Part shown: positions 8,477 through 17,600 of the stretch, piece after piece
How the letters are laid out: each line of letters opens with the position of its first letter
Numbering within the stretch: position 1 is the stretch's first letter
From: Brevundimonas sp. 357
Lineage (GTDB): Bacteria > Pseudomonadota > Alphaproteobacteria > Caulobacterales > Caulobacteraceae
Reading direction: 5' to 3'
Assembly (NCBI RefSeq): GCF_003938605.1
Contig: NZ_RHWX01000004.1
Location: forward strand, 159,754 to 223,753
DNA length: 64,000 nucleotides
Position numbers and translations under genes: made by a program
Notes under the pieces: model-generated
Seen by the model: only the letters and a program-made list of their open reading frames with translations
What the model was told of the DNA's origin: nothing
The model's database searches: none

Positions 8477-11368
8477 ATGAAATTCGCATCAAAACTGTAT
8501 GTCGGCGCTGCGGCGACGGCGCTCTGCATGGCGGCCTTCCCGGCGGCGGCTCAGATTGAGGCGCCGCAGGACGACAATGGGGCGACGGCCGTTGAAGAGA
8601 TTGTCGTCACCGGCAGCCGTATTCGGCGCAGCGGCGTCCAGACGCCGACCCCGACCACCATCATCAACGCCGAAACGATCCGCCGCTCGGGCGTCAGCGA
8701 AATCGCCGACCTCGTGAACGAGATTCCGAGCCTGTTCGTCTCGCAGAACAACCAGACCTCGAACCAGCAGGGCAATGCGGGCCTGAACGCGCTGGATCTG
8801 CGCGGTCTGGGCACTGAGCGTACGCTGGTGCTGGTCAACGGTCGCCGTCGCGTGCCCGCCATGCCGGGCTCATCGGCCGTCGATATCAGCGCCATTCCCT
8901 CCGCCCTGGTTGAGCGCGTCGACGTGATCACCGGCGGCGCCTCGGCGATGTACGGCGCCGACGCCGTGGCGGGCGTGGCCAACTTCATCCTGAAGCAGAA
9001 TTACGAGGGAATGGAGTTCACCGGAACCTACTCCGGTTCGACCCGCGGCGATCTGCAAGGCTACGACGCCAGCGTTCTGTTCGGTCGGAATTTCCACGAC
9101 AACCGCGGCAACGTCACCCTGTTCGGCAGCTATAATCAGCACAACGACGCGGTCTTCGGCCAGGACCGTCCTTGGACGTCGGGCGGCGCGCCCTTCTACA
9201 TTCGCGGCGAAGACGGCAAGTACACGCTGACCGACGGCAACCGCCAAGTGTACGATCTCGACAGCGCCGTCGTGCAGCTGGGCGGGCCGGGCAACCTCTA
9301 TACGTTCAATCCGGACGGCTCCCTGCGTCGGCCTGTTTACGGGCCCAGCGGCCTTCTGGGCGCCACCACGGGCAATCCGTCCCTGATCAGCTTCCGCACT
9401 GACGGGGGCGAGTTCGGCGGGCGTTATGACGATTGGGCGCTGGCGGTGCCGAGCGAGCGATATTCGGTCGCTATTTCGAGCAACTATCAGATCACCGAGA
9501 ACATCAAGCTGTTCGGCGATCTGACCTACGCCCAGACGGACTCCAAGGGTCTTTATCGCGCCTATTCGGCCTATGGCACGGACATTCTCTCGGCCAGCAA
9601 TCCGTTCATCACGTCGGAAATGATCGCGGCTAATGGCGGCGTGGCGACGGGCATCGGCTTCGCGCGTCGCTTCTCGGAACTGGGCCGCCAGGAAACCGAA
9701 TACGACCGCAACATGTATCAGCTGACCGTCGGCGCCGAGGGTCGGTTCAGCCTGCTGGGCCGCAATGACTGGGAGTGGGTCGCGCACTATTCGAACGGCC
9801 GCACGCGCCAGGAAGTGCGCACCCGGAACGCCACCGCCAACGGCCGCTATACCCAGGCGCTGAATGCGGTCGCCGGCCCCAACGGCTCGGTTGTCTGCGC
9901 CGATCCGTCCAACGGCTGCGTGCCGCTGAACCCGTTCAAGCCGCTGACGCAGGACGTCATCGACTTTATCCAGTACGATACCAGCCCTTCCGTGCAGACC
10001 CTGAAGCAGGAGGTCGTGTCGGCCTATGTCACCGGGTCCGCCTTCGACCTGCCGGCCGGTCCGGTCCAGGTGGTGTTCGGGGCCGAGTATCGCACCGAAA
10101 GCAACGACATCGGCGCGACCCCGGAATACGATCCGCTGAGCCCGAAATTCGATGCGAGCATCGGCACGACCGCCACGTCTCTGGTGGGCGACTACGACGT
10201 CGCCGAAGTGTTCGCCGAAGTGCGCGTGCCCCTGATCAGCAACGTCACCGGCATCGAGGATCTGTCGTTCGAAGGCGCGGTGCGTCAGTCGGACTACAGC
10301 ACCGCCGGTGAAACCACGGCCTACAAGGCCTCGCTGAACTGGACCCCGGTCAGCGACATCCGTTTCCGCGGCACCTACGGTCAATCGGTGCGCGCGCCCA
10401 ACATCAGCGAGCTGTTCACTGCCGGACAGACGGGCGGCGCATGGCTGGCCGATCCCTGCAACTACCATGACGTCGTCAACCGCGTGGACCGGACCGATTT
10501 CACGGCCGCCAACTGCGCGGCGATCAAGCCGCAGAACGTGAACACCTACTGGCAATGGCTGGATGTGATTCAATCGGGCAATGAGGGCCTGGGCGTGGAA
10601 ACTGCCCAGACCTACACCGCCGGGGTCGTGATCCAGCCGCGTTGGATTCCGAACTTCTCGCTGACGGTCGACTATTTCGACATCGAACTGGAAGACGCCA
10701 TCGGTTCGTTCGGCGCCCAGGCCATCCTGAACAAGTGCGTGGATCTGCAGTCCATGGACAACATGTTCTGCGGCCTGGTCGAGCGCGATCCGACGACCAA
10801 CAACCTGGTCGCCGTGAATGTGCAGGAATTGAATATGTCGATGTTCAAGACCCGCGGCATCGATTTCGAGGCCAACTACCGCTTCGATCTGAGCTCGGTC
10901 GGCATGGGCGAGGAAGCCGGTTCGATTTCGATCAACGCCGTCTACACCAAGCTGCTGGAGCGCAGCTTCATCCTGGACGCCAGCGACGCCTCGACCATCG
11001 ACGAGACGGTGGGCCTGTTCGGCGCGCCCGAATGGAAGGGCGCCGTCCGCACCACCTGGAACGCCGGACCGTGGACGGCCAACTGGACCCTGCGCCACTT
11101 CAGCCCGATGCGGCCGGGCAGCCATGTCACGCCCGACCTGTATGACGTGACGGAAACCGACCACGTCTTCTACAGCGACCTGTCGGCCTCTTATGAGGTG
11201 AACGAGCGCGTCTCGCTTTACGGCGGTCTGCGCAACGCCTTCGACGAGGCCCCGCCGCGTATTCCGGGCGCGGAAGCCGGCGGCGCCAACTTCGAGTACG
11301 GCTATCAGGCCGGCACCTATGACGTGATCGGCCGCACCTTCTATGTCGGCGTGACGCTGCGCCGATAG
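8477..11368 (+). CDS. TonB-dependent receptor, probably for peptides
   Basis: A 963-residue receptor. ATG 8477 is chosen because GAGGGTGGG precedes it and the product starts with a clean signal peptide (about residues 1-26, ending FPAAAQ); GTG 8450 and ATG 8453 would add nine residues in front. The TonB box VEEIVVTGSRIRR, the plug (DLRGLGTERTLVLVNGRR, then ITGGASAMYGADAVAGVANF) and a barrel ending in YVGVTLRR mark the large GSRI-type receptors that often sit beside peptidases in Caulobacterales and Xanthomonadales. Here a DUF885 protein and a prolyl oligopeptidase follow, which suggests import of proline-containing oligopeptides. The substrate is inferred from context only. Confidence 0.9.
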   Translation: MKFASKLYVGAAATALCMAAFPAAAQIEAPQDDNGATAVEEIVVTGSRIRRSGVQTPTPTTIINAETIRRSGVSEIADLVNEIPSLFVSQNNQTSNQQGNAGLNALDLRGLGTERTLVLVNGRRRVPAMPGSSAVDISAIPSALVERVDVITGGASAMYGADAVAGVANFILKQNYEGMEFTGTYSGSTRGDLQGYDASVLFGRNFHDNRGNVTLFGSYNQHNDAVFGQDRPWTSGGAPFYIRGEDGKYTLTDGNRQVYDLDSAVVQLGGPGNLYTFNPDGSLRRPVYGPSGLLGATTGNPSLISFRTDGGEFGGRYDDWALAVPSERYSVAISSNYQITENIKLFGDLTYAQTDSKGLYRAYSAYGTDILSASNPFITSEMIAANGGVATGIGFARRFSELGRQETEYDRNMYQLTVGAEGRFSLLGRNDWEWVAHYSNGRTRQEVRTRNATANGRYTQALNAVAGPNGSVVCADPSNGCVPLNPFKPLTQDVIDFIQYDTSPSVQTLKQEVVSAYVTGSAFDLPAGPVQVVFGAEYRTESNDIGATPEYDPLSPKFDASIGTTATSLVGDYDVAEVFAEVRVPLISNVTGIEDLSFEGAVRQSDYSTAGETTAYKASLNWTPVSDIRFRGTYGQSVRAPNISELFTAGQTGGAWLADPCNYHDVVNRVDRTDFTAANCAAIKPQNVNTYWQWLDVIQSGNEGLGVETAQTYTAGVVIQPRWIPNFSLTVDYFDIELEDAIGSFGAQAILNKCVDLQSMDNMFCGLVERDPTTNNLVAVNVQELNMSMFKTRGIDFEANYRFDLSSVGMGEEAGSISINAVYTKLLERSFILDASDASTIDETVGLFGAPEWKGAVRTTWNAGPWTANWTLRHFSPMRPGSHVTPDLYDVTETDHVFYSDLSASYEVNERVSLYGGLRNAFDEAPPRIPGAEAGGANFEYGYQAGTYDVIGRTFYVGVTLRR

Positions 11369-11383
11369 GCCGACCTCAAACCA

Positions 11384-11450
11384 CGAAGAGGCGAACGCCT
11401 CTTCGACTGCTCTTCAATCAGGCGGCGTCGGCATACCGGAGCCGCCTGAT
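11384..11450 (+). promoter_or_regulatory. Two hairpins between the TonB receptor and DUF885 genes
   Basis: The first is CGAAGAGGCG-AA-CGCCTCTTCG (11384-11405). The second pairs ATCAGGCGGC with GCCGCCTGAT (11417-11450) around a 14-nt loop and is followed only by GTCTTT. Neither has a proper T-run. They could be attenuator-like or 3'-stabilising structures that let expression of the receptor differ from the two peptidase genes downstream. Confidence 0.4.
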
Positions 11451-11480
11451 GTCTTTCAGGGAAAGCATGGGGAACCCGCG

Positions 11481-13280
11481 ATGAGAACTCTGCTCCTGAC
11501 GGCGTGCGCCGTCTCGTCCATCCTGGCCGGGGCGGCTCCGGCCATTGCGGCCGACGTCTCGCCGCCTGCCGCCCGGATGCAGGAAGCCGGGGCTCGCCTG
11601 AAGGCCCTGTATGAGGCGGAAACCGACGCCGGCATGGCCCGCTACGGCATCGTCAAGCGGGCGGACGGCGAGTACAGCCCGGCTGTGCGTCACGAGAGCG
11701 TCGATCCCGCCTCGCAACAGGAGCGCCTGACCTATGTTCGGGGGCTGCTGCGCCAGCTGGACGCCATTCCGCTGGACGATTTGTCCGCCGAGGACCGCAT
11801 CAACGCCGCCGTCTTCCGCACCAATCTGGAGCATGCCCTGATCGACGGCCAGTTCCGTCAATGGGAGATGCCGTTCAACAGCGACAGCTCCTTCTGGACC
11901 TATCTGGACCAGCCCGGCGCCCTGCGCACGGCCGAGGAATATCGCGCCTATATCGCGCGGATGCGCGACACGCCGCGCTACTTCGACCAGCACCTGGCCA
12001 ACATGCGCGACGGTCTGGCGCGCGGGTTCAGCGTGCCGCGCGTGACGCTGGAAGGGCGCGAAGCCTCCATCACCAACTTCATCACCGACACGGCCGAAGC
12101 CAACGCCTTCTATGCGGCCTTCCGCCAGATGCCGGCGACCATCCCGGCCGACGAGCAGGCCCGCCTGCGCGCCGAGGCGAGCGCCGTCATAAATGAGGCG
12201 GTGATCCCGGCCTATAAGACCCTGCTGGCCTTCTATCTGAATGAGTATCAGCCGCGCGCCCGCACCGCTCTGGCGGCGCGCGACATGCCCGACGGCGTCG
12301 CCTACTATGAATCCCAGGTGCGCAAATACACGACGCTGGAGCTGAGCGGCGAAGAGATCCACCAGATCGGCCTGTCCGAGGTCGCCCGCATCCAGGCCGA
12401 GATGCGCCAGACGATGGCGGACGCAGGCTTCCAGGGGTCATTCGACGAGTTCCTGCACTTTCTGCGCACGGACCCGCAGTTCTACGCCAAGACGCCGGAC
12501 GAACTGATGATGGTCTCGGCCTGGGTGGCCAAGCGCGCCGACGGCCAGATCGGCAAGCTGATCGGCGCCCTGCCGCGCCGCCGCTTCACCATCATCCCGG
12601 TGCCCGATGCGCTGGCGCCCTTCTACACGGCGGGACGCGGCGGGCTGGAATCCTGCCAGATGAACACCTACGACCTGCCCAGTCGGCCGCTGTACAACAT
12701 CCCGGCCCTGACCCTGCACGAGTGCGCGCCGGGCCACAGCTTCCAGATGGCCCTGGCCGAGGAACAGGCCGAGGGGCCGGCCTTCCGTCGTCACACCTAT
12801 TTCTCGGGCTATGGCGAAGGCTGGGGGCTCTATACGGAATGGCTGGGCGTCGAGATGGGCATCTATCGCACGCCCTACGAGAACTTCGGCCGCCTCAGCT
12901 ATGAGATGTGGCGCGCCGCGCGTCTGGTGATCGACACCGGGGTTCACCTCAAGGGCTGGTCGCGCGAACAGGCCATCGACTATCTGGCGGGCCACACGGC
13001 CCTGTCGCGCCACGAGGTCGAGACCGAGGTCGATCGCTACATCAGCTGGCCGGGCCAGGCCCTGTCCTACAAGCTGGGCGAGTTGACTATCCGTCGCCTG
13101 CGCAAGGAGGCCGAGGCCGCCCTGGGCGAAAACTTCGACCCGCGCCCCTTCCACGATGAAATCCTGGCCCTGGGCGCCGTGCCCCTGACCACGCTGGAAG
13201 AGCATATGCGGGCCTACATCGCGCGCGGCGGCAAGCCCGTTGTCGCGGCCCAGGGCGTCGTCGCTCCGTCCCAGTCCTAG
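11481..13280 (+). CDS. DUF885 family secreted metallopeptidase-like protein
   Basis: A 599-residue protein with a signal peptide (about residues 1-24, ending APAIAAD), so probably periplasmic or a lipid-free exported enzyme. The DUF885 signature is present: HECAPGHSFQ with the first His about residue 413, followed by GYGEGWGLYTEWLG, the HExxxGH plus distal Glu arrangement that suggests a zinc carboxypeptidase-like site. Family members are about 570-610 residues and are found beside peptide transporters. It lies 112 nt after the receptor and 13 nt before a prolyl oligopeptidase, so it probably trims imported peptides. Substrate specificity of DUF885 proteins is poorly known. Confidence 0.87.
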   Translation: MRTLLLTACAVSSILAGAAPAIAADVSPPAARMQEAGARLKALYEAETDAGMARYGIVKRADGEYSPAVRHESVDPASQQERLTYVRGLLRQLDAIPLDDLSAEDRINAAVFRTNLEHALIDGQFRQWEMPFNSDSSFWTYLDQPGALRTAEEYRAYIARMRDTPRYFDQHLANMRDGLARGFSVPRVTLEGREASITNFITDTAEANAFYAAFRQMPATIPADEQARLRAEASAVINEAVIPAYKTLLAFYLNEYQPRARTALAARDMPDGVAYYESQVRKYTTLELSGEEIHQIGLSEVARIQAEMRQTMADAGFQGSFDEFLHFLRTDPQFYAKTPDELMMVSAWVAKRADGQIGKLIGALPRRRFTIIPVPDALAPFYTAGRGGLESCQMNTYDLPSRPLYNIPALTLHECAPGHSFQMALAEEQAEGPAFRRHTYFSGYGEGWGLYTEWLGVEMGIYRTPYENFGRLSYEMWRAARLVIDTGVHLKGWSREQAIDYLAGHTALSRHEVETEVDRYISWPGQALSYKLGELTIRRLRKEAEAALGENFDPRPFHDEILALGAVPLTTLEEHMRAYIARGGKPVVAAQGVVAPSQS

Positions 13281-13293
13281 AAGCGGAAGCCCC

Positions 13294-15447
13294 ATGTCGG
13301 ACATCAGCCTGCTCAACCGACGCCGCGCCTTGCTGCTGGGCGCCGCGACGGGGGCGAGTCTGCTCTGTCCGGCCGTTGCGGCGGCCCGGTCTGAGCCGGC
13401 CTGGGGCGCCTATCCGCCGACGCCCGTTGAACCGGTGATCGACCTTTACGGCGAAGTCGCGGTCGAGGATCCCTATCGCTGGCTGGAAGCGGACATCCGC
13501 ACGTCCGAGCGGGTGCAGGCCTGGACCACGGCGCAGAACGCCGTCTCGGACGCCTATCTGCAGGGCCTGGACGGGCGCGCGGACATCCGCGCCCGCCTGG
13601 ACGCCCTGTTCGACATTGAAACCATCGGCCCGATCGCCACGGCCGGAGAGGCTCAGTTCTTCACGCGCCGCGCCAGAGGCGAGGAACAATCCTCTCTATG
13701 GGTGCGCCAGGGCGAGACGGGCGAGGCGCGCAGGCTGCTGGACCCCGCGCAATGGTCCGCCGACGGTACGGCGGCGCTGGCGGGCTATGCGGTGTCGCCT
13801 GACGGCCGCTACGTCGCCTACGCCCGACAGGACGCCGGTTCCGACTGGCGCGTCTGGCGCGTGCTGGATCGCAACAGCGGTCAGACCCTGGCCGACGCCG
13901 TTCACTGGAACAAATACTCCAACGCCTTCTGGGCCGCGGACGGTTCGGGTTTCTACTACGCGCGCTTCCCTCAGCCCGATGCGATGTTCCTGTCGGGCAA
14001 CAGCGGGCAACAGCTCTATTTCCACCGCCTCGGCGACCCTCAGGACGCGGATGCCCTGATCTACGAAGACAAGGCCAATCCGGACTATATGTTCATCGGC
14101 CAACTGTCCGCCGATGGCCGCTATCTGCTCATCAACACCGGCTACGCGGGCGGCGGGATCGCCCTTCTGTACAAGGATCTGACCCGGCCCGGCGCGGACT
14201 TCGCGCCCATCGACCTCGGCCCGGCCGAGCCGCTCGCGGGCAACTATTTCATCGGCTCGCGGGGCGCGACGCTCTATGTGTTGACCAGCGTGGGCGCCGT
14301 CAACTGGCGTCTGGTTTCCGTGGACGCCGAGCGTCCCGGCGAAGTCATGGAGGTCGTGCCGGAACGCGCTTTCCCGCTGCGAGGCGCGCTGCTGGCCGGC
14401 GACGCCCTCATTCTGAAGTATCTGACCGACGGCAGCGACACCCTCGTCAGCCGTTCGTTGCGCAACGGTCGTGAGCGCGCCGTTTCACTGCCGGGCTTCG
14501 GCGTGGTGCAGGGGCTGTCGCGCGCGGCCCAGCCGGGCCAGATCTACTATCAGTATTCCGGCTTCGGTCAGCCGCTGACGACCTATCGGTACGATGTGCC
14601 GCGCCGACGCTCCGTGGTTGTCGACAAGCCGCAAGGCCCGGTCGAGCCTTCCCACTATCAGGTCGAGCGCGTGGTCGTGACGGCGCGCGACGGTAATCAC
14701 GTTCCCCTGTTCATCGCGTCTCGCAAAGGCCTGGCGCGGCGCGGCGACGCCCCGACCATCCTCTACGGCTACGGCGGTTTCGGCGCCTCCTATCCGCCCG
14801 ACTTCAGGCCGGAGCAGGTGACGTGGATGGACATGGGCGGGGTGTTCGCCATCGCGGCTCTGCCGGGCGACGGCGTCTATGGCGAGGCCTCTCACCGAGC
14901 CGGAATGCTGGCGAACAAGCCGGCGGTCTTCGACGCTTTCAACGACTGCGCGGTTCACCTGATCGCGTCGGGCTATACGCGACCCGAGCGGCTCGCAGCC
15001 TTCGGGTACAGCAACGGCGGTCTTCTGGTCGGAGGCGCCGTCGCCCGCCGTCCGGATCTCTATGCCGCGGCCATGCCGACCGTGGGCGTTCTGGACATGC
15101 TGCGCTTCACGCAGTTCACGAACGGTCGGCTGTGGATCCGCGAGTACGGCGATCCTCAGGACGCCGCCCTGTTCCCCGTCCTGCACGGCTACTCGCCCTA
15201 CCACGCCGCCGTCCGGGGGCGGCGCTACCCAGCCCTGCTGATCGGCACGGGAGATACGGACGACCGCGTCGCGCCGATGCACAGCTTCAAATACGCCGCC
15301 CGCCTGCAGGCGCTGGCCGATCCCTCGCGGCCGGTTCTGTTGACGGTGGACAAGGATTCCGGCCACGGCGCAGGCAATAGCCGATCCAAAACCGCCAAGA
15401 GCGCTGCCGACCGCCTGGCCTTTGCAGCGCATCATCTGGGGCTTTAG
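13294..15447 (+). CDS. Prolyl oligopeptidase, S9A family
   Basis: A 717-residue serine peptidase cutting after proline in short peptides. ATG 13294 is chosen because AAGCGGAAG precedes it and the product starts with an RRRALLLGAATGA twin-arginine-like or Sec signal. The N-terminal beta-propeller (about 95-440) is followed by the alpha/beta-hydrolase domain, with nucleophile Ser about 573 in FGYSNGGLLVGGA, Asp about 656-657 in GDTDDRVAP and His about 691 in SGHGAG. The length matches family members. It is the last gene of the receptor/DUF885 unit. The double-Arg leader means a Tat-exported periplasmic location is possible. Confidence 0.93.
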   Translation: MSDISLLNRRRALLLGAATGASLLCPAVAAARSEPAWGAYPPTPVEPVIDLYGEVAVEDPYRWLEADIRTSERVQAWTTAQNAVSDAYLQGLDGRADIRARLDALFDIETIGPIATAGEAQFFTRRARGEEQSSLWVRQGETGEARRLLDPAQWSADGTAALAGYAVSPDGRYVAYARQDAGSDWRVWRVLDRNSGQTLADAVHWNKYSNAFWAADGSGFYYARFPQPDAMFLSGNSGQQLYFHRLGDPQDADALIYEDKANPDYMFIGQLSADGRYLLINTGYAGGGIALLYKDLTRPGADFAPIDLGPAEPLAGNYFIGSRGATLYVLTSVGAVNWRLVSVDAERPGEVMEVVPERAFPLRGALLAGDALILKYLTDGSDTLVSRSLRNGRERAVSLPGFGVVQGLSRAAQPGQIYYQYSGFGQPLTTYRYDVPRRRSVVVDKPQGPVEPSHYQVERVVVTARDGNHVPLFIASRKGLARRGDAPTILYGYGGFGASYPPDFRPEQVTWMDMGGVFAIAALPGDGVYGEASHRAGMLANKPAVFDAFNDCAVHLIASGYTRPERLAAFGYSNGGLLVGGAVARRPDLYAAAMPTVGVLDMLRFTQFTNGRLWIREYGDPQDAALFPVLHGYSPYHAAVRGRRYPALLIGTGDTDDRVAPMHSFKYAARLQALADPSRPVLLTVDKDSGHGAGNSRSKTAKSAADRLAFAAHHLGL

Positions 15448-15578
15448 AAAGGCTCAGGTAAATCAAGAAATGGTCGTCGGCGTAGCCAGGTACGACCTGC
15501 AATATGATTGCTTATTCTTTGGGGTGTTCGGGTCGAGCTGAGCTCAAACTCGACGCTTTCAAAGCTTAGGCCCCCGAG

Positions 15579-15653
15579 TGGCTCCGCGGGTAGGATTCGA
15601 ACCTACGACCAGCCGATTAACAGTCGGCTGCTCTACCACTGAGCTACCGCGGA
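15579..15653 (-). tRNA. tRNA-Asn (GTT)
   Basis: A complete cloverleaf on the reverse strand: acceptor TCCGCGG/CCGCGGA, D-arm GCTC-loop-GAGC, anticodon loop CTGTTAA with anticodon GTT, T-arm GTAGG-TTCGAAT-CCTAC. Discriminator G is followed by an encoded CCA. Confidence 0.97.
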
Positions 15654-15764
15654 ACATCCCCTCGGGGGAGGCCGGCGTATAGCAGCGCCTTTTCGATTCA
15701 TGCAACGGGTAAAAGGCAGAAATCGCCAAATTTTTTCGCAATGCCCTGCGCTACAAGGCTCCGC

Positions 15765-16574
15765 ATGACGCCGACCCATGTGAACGACCCCGATGATCCG
15801 CGCATCGCCGCCTTCCGCAATGTGAAGGAGCGCGACCTGACCGGGCGGCAGGGCCTCTTCATCGCTGAAGGCGAGGTGGTGTTGCGCGTGCTGGCGTCCG
15901 AGGCGTCACGCTGCTCGCCGGTGTCCGTTCTGATCGCTGAGAAGCGCGTGGAGAGCCTGCGAGGGGTGCTAGAGCGCATGCCGGGCGACGTGCCGGTTCA
16001 TGTGGCGTCGCAGGCGGTCCTGAACGCCGTGGCGGGGTTCGACCTGCATCGCGGCATTCTGGCTCTGGGGCGCAAGCCTGAGGCCGTCGATCCGGCCGTT
16101 CTGTTGGGCGGCCTGCCGGAGCGGGCCGTGGTGGTCGTGGCGTGCGGAATCGGCAATCACGACAACATGGGCGGGCTGTTCCGCAACGCCGCCGCCTTTG
16201 GAGCCGGAGCGGTCATGCTGGATCGGACCTGTTGCGATCCTTTTTATCGCAAGGCGATCAGGGTCTCGGTCGGGGCCGTACTGCGTACGCCCATGGCGAC
16301 GGGGCTGGAGGCCGAAGCGATGATCGAGCTGTTGCAGGGCAAGGGGTTCGAGGTGCTGGCCCTGACGCCGTCGGCGGAACAGACGCTGGCGGGGCTGAGG
16401 CCGGGCAGGCGCACGGCCCTTCTGTTGGGCAGCGAAGGGCCTGGCCTGCCGCGAGACCTGATCGTGCGCTGTCGCCCGGTCGGCATTCGGATGGCGGGCG
16501 GATTCGATTCTCTGAACGTGGCCGCGACCAGCGCCGTCGCTCTGCACCATCTGACGACAGCGGTGGCGGACTAG
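15765..16574 (+). CDS. SpoU-family (TrmH-like) RNA 2'-O-methyltransferase
   Basis: A 269-residue SAM-dependent RNA ribose methyltransferase. An N-terminal substrate-binding domain (about 1-100, GLFIAEGEVVLRVL) precedes the SPOUT knot (about 115-269) with the three SpoU motifs: GIGNHDNMGGLFRNAAAFGA, LLLGSEGPGLP and FDSLNVAATSAVALH. The exact target (23S rRNA or tRNA) cannot be told; RlmB-like or TrmH-like are both possible. ATG 15765 is preferred over 15741 because AAGG precedes it and the product begins with the usual TPTHVNDPDDPRI. It is flanked by two reverse-strand tRNA genes. Confidence 0.88.
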   Translation: MTPTHVNDPDDPRIAAFRNVKERDLTGRQGLFIAEGEVVLRVLASEASRCSPVSVLIAEKRVESLRGVLERMPGDVPVHVASQAVLNAVAGFDLHRGILALGRKPEAVDPAVLLGGLPERAVVVVACGIGNHDNMGGLFRNAAAFGAGAVMLDRTCCDPFYRKAIRVSVGAVLRTPMATGLEAEAMIELLQGKGFEVLALTPSAEQTLAGLRPGRRTALLLGSEGPGLPRDLIVRCRPVGIRMAGGFDSLNVAATSAVALHHLTTAVAD

Positions 16575-16585
16575 GTCAGAAAACA

Positions 16586-16613
16586 AGAAAGCCACCCCTA
16601 AGGGCGGCTTTCT
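16586..16613. terminator. Bidirectional terminator-like hairpin between the SpoU gene and tRNA-Cys
   Basis: AGAAAGCCACCC pairs with GGGCGGCTTTCT with one mismatch around a 4-nt loop. The A- and T-rich outer arms can serve both strands. It lies between a forward gene and a reverse tRNA, whose transcripts converge here. Confidence 0.6.
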
Positions 16614-16628
16614 CGATGTTCATCGCGA

Positions 16629-16702
16629 TGGAGGCCTGACCGGGAATCGAACCCGGGTGCAAGGATTTGCAGTCCTCTGCGTCACCACTCCGCCATCAGG
16701 CC
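16629..16702 (-). tRNA. tRNA-Cys (GCA)
   Basis: A cloverleaf on the reverse strand: acceptor GGCCTGA/TCAGGCC, anticodon stem AGGA/TCCT around GCA, T-arm CCGGG-TTCGATT-CCCGG. Discriminator T is followed by an encoded CCA. Confidence 0.97.
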
Positions 16703-16833
16703 GTGACCCCTTATCGGTGGGGCCCCGCCATCGCGAGGGCCGTCAGCTATCAGATCGGATTGTCCGCTGCAACGCACGGACCTATAAGCGCGTCACATTT
16801 CTTCGCCTGAGCCGACCTGAAGGACTTCGGATT

Positions 16834-17463
16834 ATGGATTTCGCCGCCGCCCGCAAGGTGATGCTGGACTCGCAGGTCCGCGTGAACGACGTCACCGACC
16901 GCCAACTGCACGCCGCCATCGGCGCTGTGGAGCGCGAGCGATTCTGCGCCGCCGACCGCGCCTTCTCGGCCTATGCCGACGTCGAGCCGGAAATCGCGGG
17001 CGACCGTCGCCTGATGCTGCCGCGCGATGTGGCCAAGCTGCTGCAAGGGTTGGACGCCCGCGCCGGTGAAAAGGCCCTGGCGATCGCCGCGCCGTACGCC
17101 GCCGCCGTCCTGGCGCACATGGGCCTGTCGGTTACGGCTCAGGAATCCGACGCAGCCGTGTTCGATGTGGTCGGCGCCGCCCTGGCCGAGGCCGGGGTCG
17201 AGACCGTCGTGGCTCCCCTAAGCCGGCCGAAGGGCGAGGGCTACGACCTGATCATCAGCGAAGGCGCGGTCATTGAGCGCCCCGAATCGTGGATTGCGGC
17301 CCTGCGTCCGGGCGGCCGTCTGGCTGTGGTGGAGCGCGACGGCGCCAGCGGCGCGGCGATCCTCTATGTGCGTGGTCGCGAAGGTGTTTCGCGACGCGAA
17401 TTGTTCGACGCTGCGCCTGAGTTGCTGGCGGAAATGGTCCCTGCGCCTGCGTTTGCGCTTTAA
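16834..17463 (+). CDS. Protein-L-isoaspartate O-methyltransferase-like protein, probably degenerate
   Basis: A 209-residue PCMT-family protein starting at ATG 16834 (AAGGACTTCGG upstream). The N-terminus (RKVMLDSQVRVNDVTD, then AVERERFC) matches PCMT proteins encoded beside tolC in Caulobacterales and Rhizobiales. The SAM-binding glycine motif of active enzymes is replaced by KALAIAAPYAAAVLA at residues about 82-96, so methyl transfer is doubtful. It lies just upstream of the TolC-like gene, a pairing I recall from other alphaproteobacteria. A role in protein repair or in assembly of the export channel is not shown by the sequence. Confidence 0.8.
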   Translation: MDFAAARKVMLDSQVRVNDVTDRQLHAAIGAVERERFCAADRAFSAYADVEPEIAGDRRLMLPRDVAKLLQGLDARAGEKALAIAAPYAAAVLAHMGLSVTAQESDAAVFDVVGAALAEAGVETVVAPLSRPKGEGYDLIISEGAVIERPESWIAALRPGGRLAVVERDGASGAAILYVRGREGVSRRELFDAAPELLAEMVPAPAFAL

Positions 17464-17600
17464 GGCTATTGGCGGCGACGGAAGGGGCGTCGCGCTGCGT
17501 GAAAAAAACTTAACTGGCGTCGGACGCGGCTAGCCCCCAACTACGCCGCTACAAGGCACTACAGGCGCGCCGGATGGGGGCGTCAGGCAGGGACAGGTTC

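Noticed and set aside
8870..11164. 764-codon reverse frame
   Set aside because: A shadow of the TonB receptor gene; no domain recognised and no ribosome-binding site near its start.
13294..15447. Lasso-peptide isopeptidase (AtxE-like) as the identity of the S9 enzyme
   Set aside because: The N-terminal propeller and SNGG nucleophile context fit S9A prolyl oligopeptidase, and no lasso precursor or cyclase gene is near.
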